Positions 61,040 to 64,000 of a stretch of 64,000 nucleotides of DNA are shown here, piece after piece (the first letter of the stretch is position 1; every line of letters begins with the position of its first letter). Made by a program: the position numbers and the translations under genes. The DNA comes from CAYPAV01 sp964408805 (GTDB lineage: Bacteria > Pseudomonadota > Alphaproteobacteria > UBA8366): positions 62,001-126,000 of the forward strand of contig CAYPAV010000009.1 of the NCBI GenBank assembly GCA_964408805.1. Reading direction: 5' to 3'. Below the pieces are notes generated by a model. The model searched no databases and was not told the origin of the DNA. It was given only the letters and a program-made list of their open reading frames with translations.

Positions 61040-61177
61040 GGATGCCAATCTTCCAAGATGGGCGGGACGCATGAGTTTAGCCCAGTCGCGAACGCCCGCA
61101 ACGGAGTCCGGTGATTTACAGCCCCGAGAATTCGCCATATATCAAACGGCGAAATGCGGAATGTCGATCGAATACCC

Positions 61178-61453
61178 ATGGAAAACGCTTCAACCCGAAG
61201 GAAAAAGCTGAAATTCCGCAGTGAGCACCGCGGGATCAAGGAGATGGATATCTTGCTCGGCGGATTTGCGGCGGCCAGTCTTGATGAGTTTTCAGACACC
61301 GAGCTTGACCAATTCGAGACCCTTTTGAACGAATCGGACGATGATATCTACGCCTGGGTGATGGATCGCACCGCGGTTCCAGCACCAGCCGATACGGCCG
61401 TCTTTCGCGCGTTCAAGGCGCATGTGAGGGACCGCGGCCGCGGGATTTCGAAT
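61178..61453 (+). CDS. sdhE: SdhE-family succinate dehydrogenase assembly factor
   Basis: About 92 residues. RRKKLKFRSEHRGIKEMDILLGGFAAASLDEFSD contains the RGxxE-type FAD-attachment surface (HRGIKEMD) that promotes covalent flavinylation of SdhA. The following LDQFETLLNESDDDIYAWVMDR is the conserved helix pair. ATG 61178 gives the typical size; ATG 61154 is possible. The reading stops at TGA 61454-61456, overlapping the mfd TTG start, so mfd is likely translationally coupled. The reported end excludes the shared stop. Confidence 0.92.
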
Positions 61454-64000
61454 TGAGCGAGTTACTGGAGAAACCGGGGCGCGTTTCCTTTACCGGCGTG
61501 CCGGAAGGGTATGACGCACTGGTCCTTGACGAATTGGCGGCGGCGGGACCAGTGCTCCATGTGTGCCGCGACGATGCCCGACTGGCGACCCTTCGAGCTG
61601 CGCTCGAATTCTTTTCACCCGCGACACCGGTCGTTTCCATTCCGGCTTGGGACTGTCTTCCCTATGACCGGGTTTCGCCCAATCCGGAGATCGTGGCGCG
61701 CCGGCTCGAAGGGTTGACCCGGCTTGCCGCGGGCGAATTCGACGGCATCGTCCTGACCACCGTCAGCGCGATGCTGCAGCGGGTCCCGCCGCGCCAAGGG
61801 TTCCGCGATTCCCTACTGACCGGCAAACCCGGCGACCAAGTCCCCCAAGGTCGCTTTGCCCTCTATTTTCAACGGAACGGTTACCGCCGCGCCGCGACGG
61901 TCCGCGAACCCGGCGAATACGCCTTTCGGGGCGGTATCATCGATGTATTTTCCCCCGGCGCGGCACAGCCCTTTCGTCTCGATTTCTTTGGCGACGATCT
62001 GGAGACAGTGCGAGGTTTCGATCCCGTGACGCAGCGAACGACCGAGACGCTTGACTCTTTTCGGCTCGGTCCCGTCAGCGAGATTGTCTTCGACAAGCCC
62101 TCGATCGAACGGTTCCGGCGCGAATACCGCCAACGGTTCGGTCCAGCGACCGCCGACGATCCCTTGTTCGAGGCAGTCAGCGAGGGCGTCCATCATCCGG
62201 GGGTCGAGCATTGGCTGCCCTTGATGCACGAGAAGCTGGAGACTCTGTTCGACTACCTGCCAAGGGCTTCGGTCAGTTTTGACAACTTGGTCGACGAAGC
62301 GGTCGAGACCCGCGTGGAGATGATCCGTGATCACTTCGAGGCCCGGGTCGAGATGATGCCGAAATCCCAGCGCGATGCGGCGCAGGGGGAAACGCCACCC
62401 TACAACCCGCTGCCGCCGCAGTTGCTCTATATCCCGCCCGACGAGTGGGCGGCCGTGCTAGAGACGCGCGCACTTGCCGCGTTTCACCCGCTGGGCGCCG
62501 GCCAGGATGCTGAATCGATGATCGATCGGGGCGGCCGGCGAGCCGCGGATTTCACCGAGGCGCGGCATCGGTCGGACGTCAATCTGTTCGATGCGGTCCG
62601 CGATAGGTTCGTGGCTGAGCGGGATCGCCGCATCGTCGTGTTGGCCTGCACCAGTGGATCACGCGATCGTATTGCCGGACTGCTCCGCGACCATGAGGCG
62701 GGCGATGTCGAGACGGCATCGGATTGGGGGGATGTCCTGACCCGGCCGCCGGGAGCGATCACGGTGGTCGCCCTCGATGTCGATCACGGCTTCGTCACGG
62801 ACGAGTACCTGGCGTTCAGCGAGCAGGATATTCTCGGCGAGCGCATGGCGCGACCGGCCCGCCGCCGGCGACGTGCGGAGGAGTTCATTTCCGAGGTGTC
62901 GAGCCTCGGCGAAGGGGATCTCGTCGTACATATCGACAATGGCGTCGGCCGCTATCAGGGTTTGGAGACTTTGGACGTTGGCGGGGCGGCTCATGATTGC
63001 CTTGCGGTTGAATATTCGGGTGGTGATCGGCTGTTCGTGCCGGTCGAAAATATCGACGTCCTGTCGCGCTTCGGCTCGGAGGAGGCGACGGCTCAACTCG
63101 ATCGTTTGAGTGGGGCGGCTTGGCAGGCGCGAAAGGCGCGGGTCAAGGAGCGGATCAGGGACATCGCCGCGTCGTTGCTGAAGACCGCGGCCGAGCGGGA
63201 GATGAAGCGGGCCGAACCTCTGCGGCCGCAGGGCGAGGGAGTCTATGACGAATTCTGTGCCGAATTCGCCTGGACCGAGACGGACGACCAGCTCCGGGCG
63301 ATCGACGACGTGATCGGCGATCTCGGTTCCGGCCGTCCGATGGACCGTTTGATTTGCGGCGATGTCGGGTTCGGAAAGACCGAAGTGGCCCTTCGCGCCG
63401 CCTTCATCGCCTCGCTGGAAGGCCGGCAGGTCGCCATGGTGGTACCGACGACGCTCCTGGCGCGGCAGCATTTCCAGACCTTCGTCGAGCGCTTCAAGGG
63501 AATGCCGCTGCGGATCGAGCAATTATCGCGCCTCGTCAGTACCACCCAGTCCCGCGACGTTCGGGCCGCCCTTCAATCGGGCGAGGCCGACATCGTGATC
63601 GGAACCCATGCCTTGCTTGGCAAGTCGGTCGATTTCAAGAATCTGGGTCTCTTGATCATCGACGAGGAACAGCATTTCGGCGTCGCCCAGAAGGAACGCC
63701 TGAAACAACTTCGCGCCGATGTTCACGTGCTAACGCTTACCGCGACGCCGATCCCGCGGACCTTGCAAATGGCGCTCGCCGGCGTGCGCGAGATGAGCAT
63801 CATCGCGACCCCGCCGGTCGACCGGCTGGCGGTCCGCACCTTCGTGCTGCCCTACGATCCCGTTGTGATCCGCGAGGCGATCCAGCGCGAGCAGTTCCGC
63901 GGCGGCCAGATATTTTACGTTTGCCCCCGGATCGTCGATCTGGATCCCGTCCGCGAACGGCTGGAGAAACTCGTGCCGGAAGCACGTCTCGCGGTTGCTC
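61453..64000 (+). CDS. mfd: Transcription-repair coupling factor Mfd (partial, 3' end beyond window)
   Basis: The frame is open for 849 codons to the window edge; full Mfd is about 1150. The start is TTG 61453, overlapping the sdhE stop as TTGA. The N-terminal UvrB-like part has VVSIPAWDCLPYDRVSPNPEI and GGIIDVFSPG; the RNA-polymerase-interacting domain has FISEVSSLGEGDLVVHIDNGVGRYQG; the translocase begins with Walker A CGDVGFGKTEVALRAAF and DEEQHFGV, then TATPIPRTLQMAL. Mfd removes stalled RNA polymerase and recruits UvrA. No stop is found, so the gene is intact as far as seen. Confidence 0.95.
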   Translation, partial: MSELLEKPGRVSFTGVPEGYDALVLDELAAAGPVLHVCRDDARLATLRAALEFFSPATPVVSIPAWDCLPYDRVSPNPEIVARRLEGLTRLAAGEFDGIVLTTVSAMLQRVPPRQGFRDSLLTGKPGDQVPQGRFALYFQRNGYRRAATVREPGEYAFRGGIIDVFSPGAAQPFRLDFFGDDLETVRGFDPVTQRTTETLDSFRLGPVSEIVFDKPSIERFRREYRQRFGPATADDPLFEAVSEGVHHPGVEHWLPLMHEKLETLFDYLPRASVSFDNLVDEAVETRVEMIRDHFEARVEMMPKSQRDAAQGETPPYNPLPPQLLYIPPDEWAAVLETRALAAFHPLGAGQDAESMIDRGGRRAADFTEARHRSDVNLFDAVRDRFVAERDRRIVVLACTSGSRDRIAGLLRDHEAGDVETASDWGDVLTRPPGAITVVALDVDHGFVTDEYLAFSEQDILGERMARPARRRRRAEEFISEVSSLGEGDLVVHIDNGVGRYQGLETLDVGGAAHDCLAVEYSGGDRLFVPVENIDVLSRFGSEEATAQLDRLSGAAWQARKARVKERIRDIAASLLKTAAEREMKRAEPLRPQGEGVYDEFCAEFAWTETDDQLRAIDDVIGDLGSGRPMDRLICGDVGFGKTEVALRAAFIASLEGRQVAMVVPTTLLARQHFQTFVERFKGMPLRIEQLSRLVSTTQSRDVRAALQSGEADIVIGTHALLGKSVDFKNLGLLIIDEEQHFGVAQKERLKQLRADVHVLTLTATPIPRTLQMALAGVREMSIIATPPVDRLAVRTFVLPYDPVVIREAIQREQFRGGQIFYVCPRIVDLDPVRERLEKLVPEARLAVA

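Overview
The window looks like a chromosomal segment of an alphaproteobacterium, probably a Rhodospirillales-type or related marine/soil lineage. This is inferred from the gene repertoire and neighbourhoods: heterotetrameric sarcosine oxidase soxB-D-A-G, uvrA divergent from ssb, gyrA-coaD, sdhE-mfd divergent from recG, trmFO, and a GC-rich genome using GTG and TTG starts. I see no phage, insertion sequence, CRISPR array or rRNA. Coding density is very high and several convergent genes overlap at their stop codons.

Layout. (1) 1-6.2 kb: the tail of a HlyD-type secretion adaptor, the ribosome GTPase typA/bipA, recQ, and a class III CoA-transferase paired with a crotonase that has lost both canonical glutamates. 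(2) 6.25-7.4 kb: a GT2 glycosyltransferase. (3) 7.4-17.9 kb, all on the minus strand: sarcosine oxidase soxBDAG, flavin reductase-like protein, NDP-forming acyl-CoA synthetase, ornithine cyclodeaminase-like protein and a tricarballylate-dehydrogenase-like flavoprotein; together they suggest catabolism of N-methylated amino acids and organic acids. (4) 18.0-23.2 kb: a TetR-MFP-RND efflux operon with a clear promoter and a perfect palindromic operator. (5) 23.2-36.0 kb: metabolic genes, namely a Gfo/Idh/MocA oxidoreductase, biotin synthase, an operon of a metallo-beta-lactamase-fold hydrolase with two tandem gamma-glutamyltransferase-like paralogues, a ComA-like protein, a sugar-acid dehydratase (IlvD/Edd), and three SDRs with a MaoC hydratase that resemble a split peroxisomal MFE-2. 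(6) 36.06-36.18 kb: a 115-bp nested-palindrome element between convergent genes. (7) 36.2-45.2 kb: core information genes trmFO, a TetR gene, uvrA, ssb, gyrA and coaD. (8) 45.2-55.5 kb: mostly accessory genes, including a cytochrome P460-like protein, an unknown helical protein with CheZ/FliM-like C-terminal motifs, a GT4 glycosyltransferase, a lipoprotein, two luciferase-like monooxygenases, GIY-YIG, ArfB, several small secreted or unknown proteins, GlcG/HbpS, an ankyrin protein and a PAS-GGDEF-EAL protein. (9) 55.5-58.1 kb: tRNA-Lys(UUU), a Crp/Fnr regulator, and a type III polyketide synthase with an isoprenylcysteine-methyltransferase-like partner. (10) 58.2-64 kb: a DUF502 membrane protein, recG, sdhE, and mfd, which runs off the end.

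The most interesting parts are the PKS/methyltransferase pair with its repeated regulatory sites, the MBL-GGT-GGT amide-hydrolase operon, the duplicated CheY-binding-like motif at the end of an unknown protein, a TetR gene whose Shine-Dalgarno is buried in a perfect hairpin, and the sox-centred catabolic block. Functions come from recognition of family motifs in the translated sequence. No database search was run.
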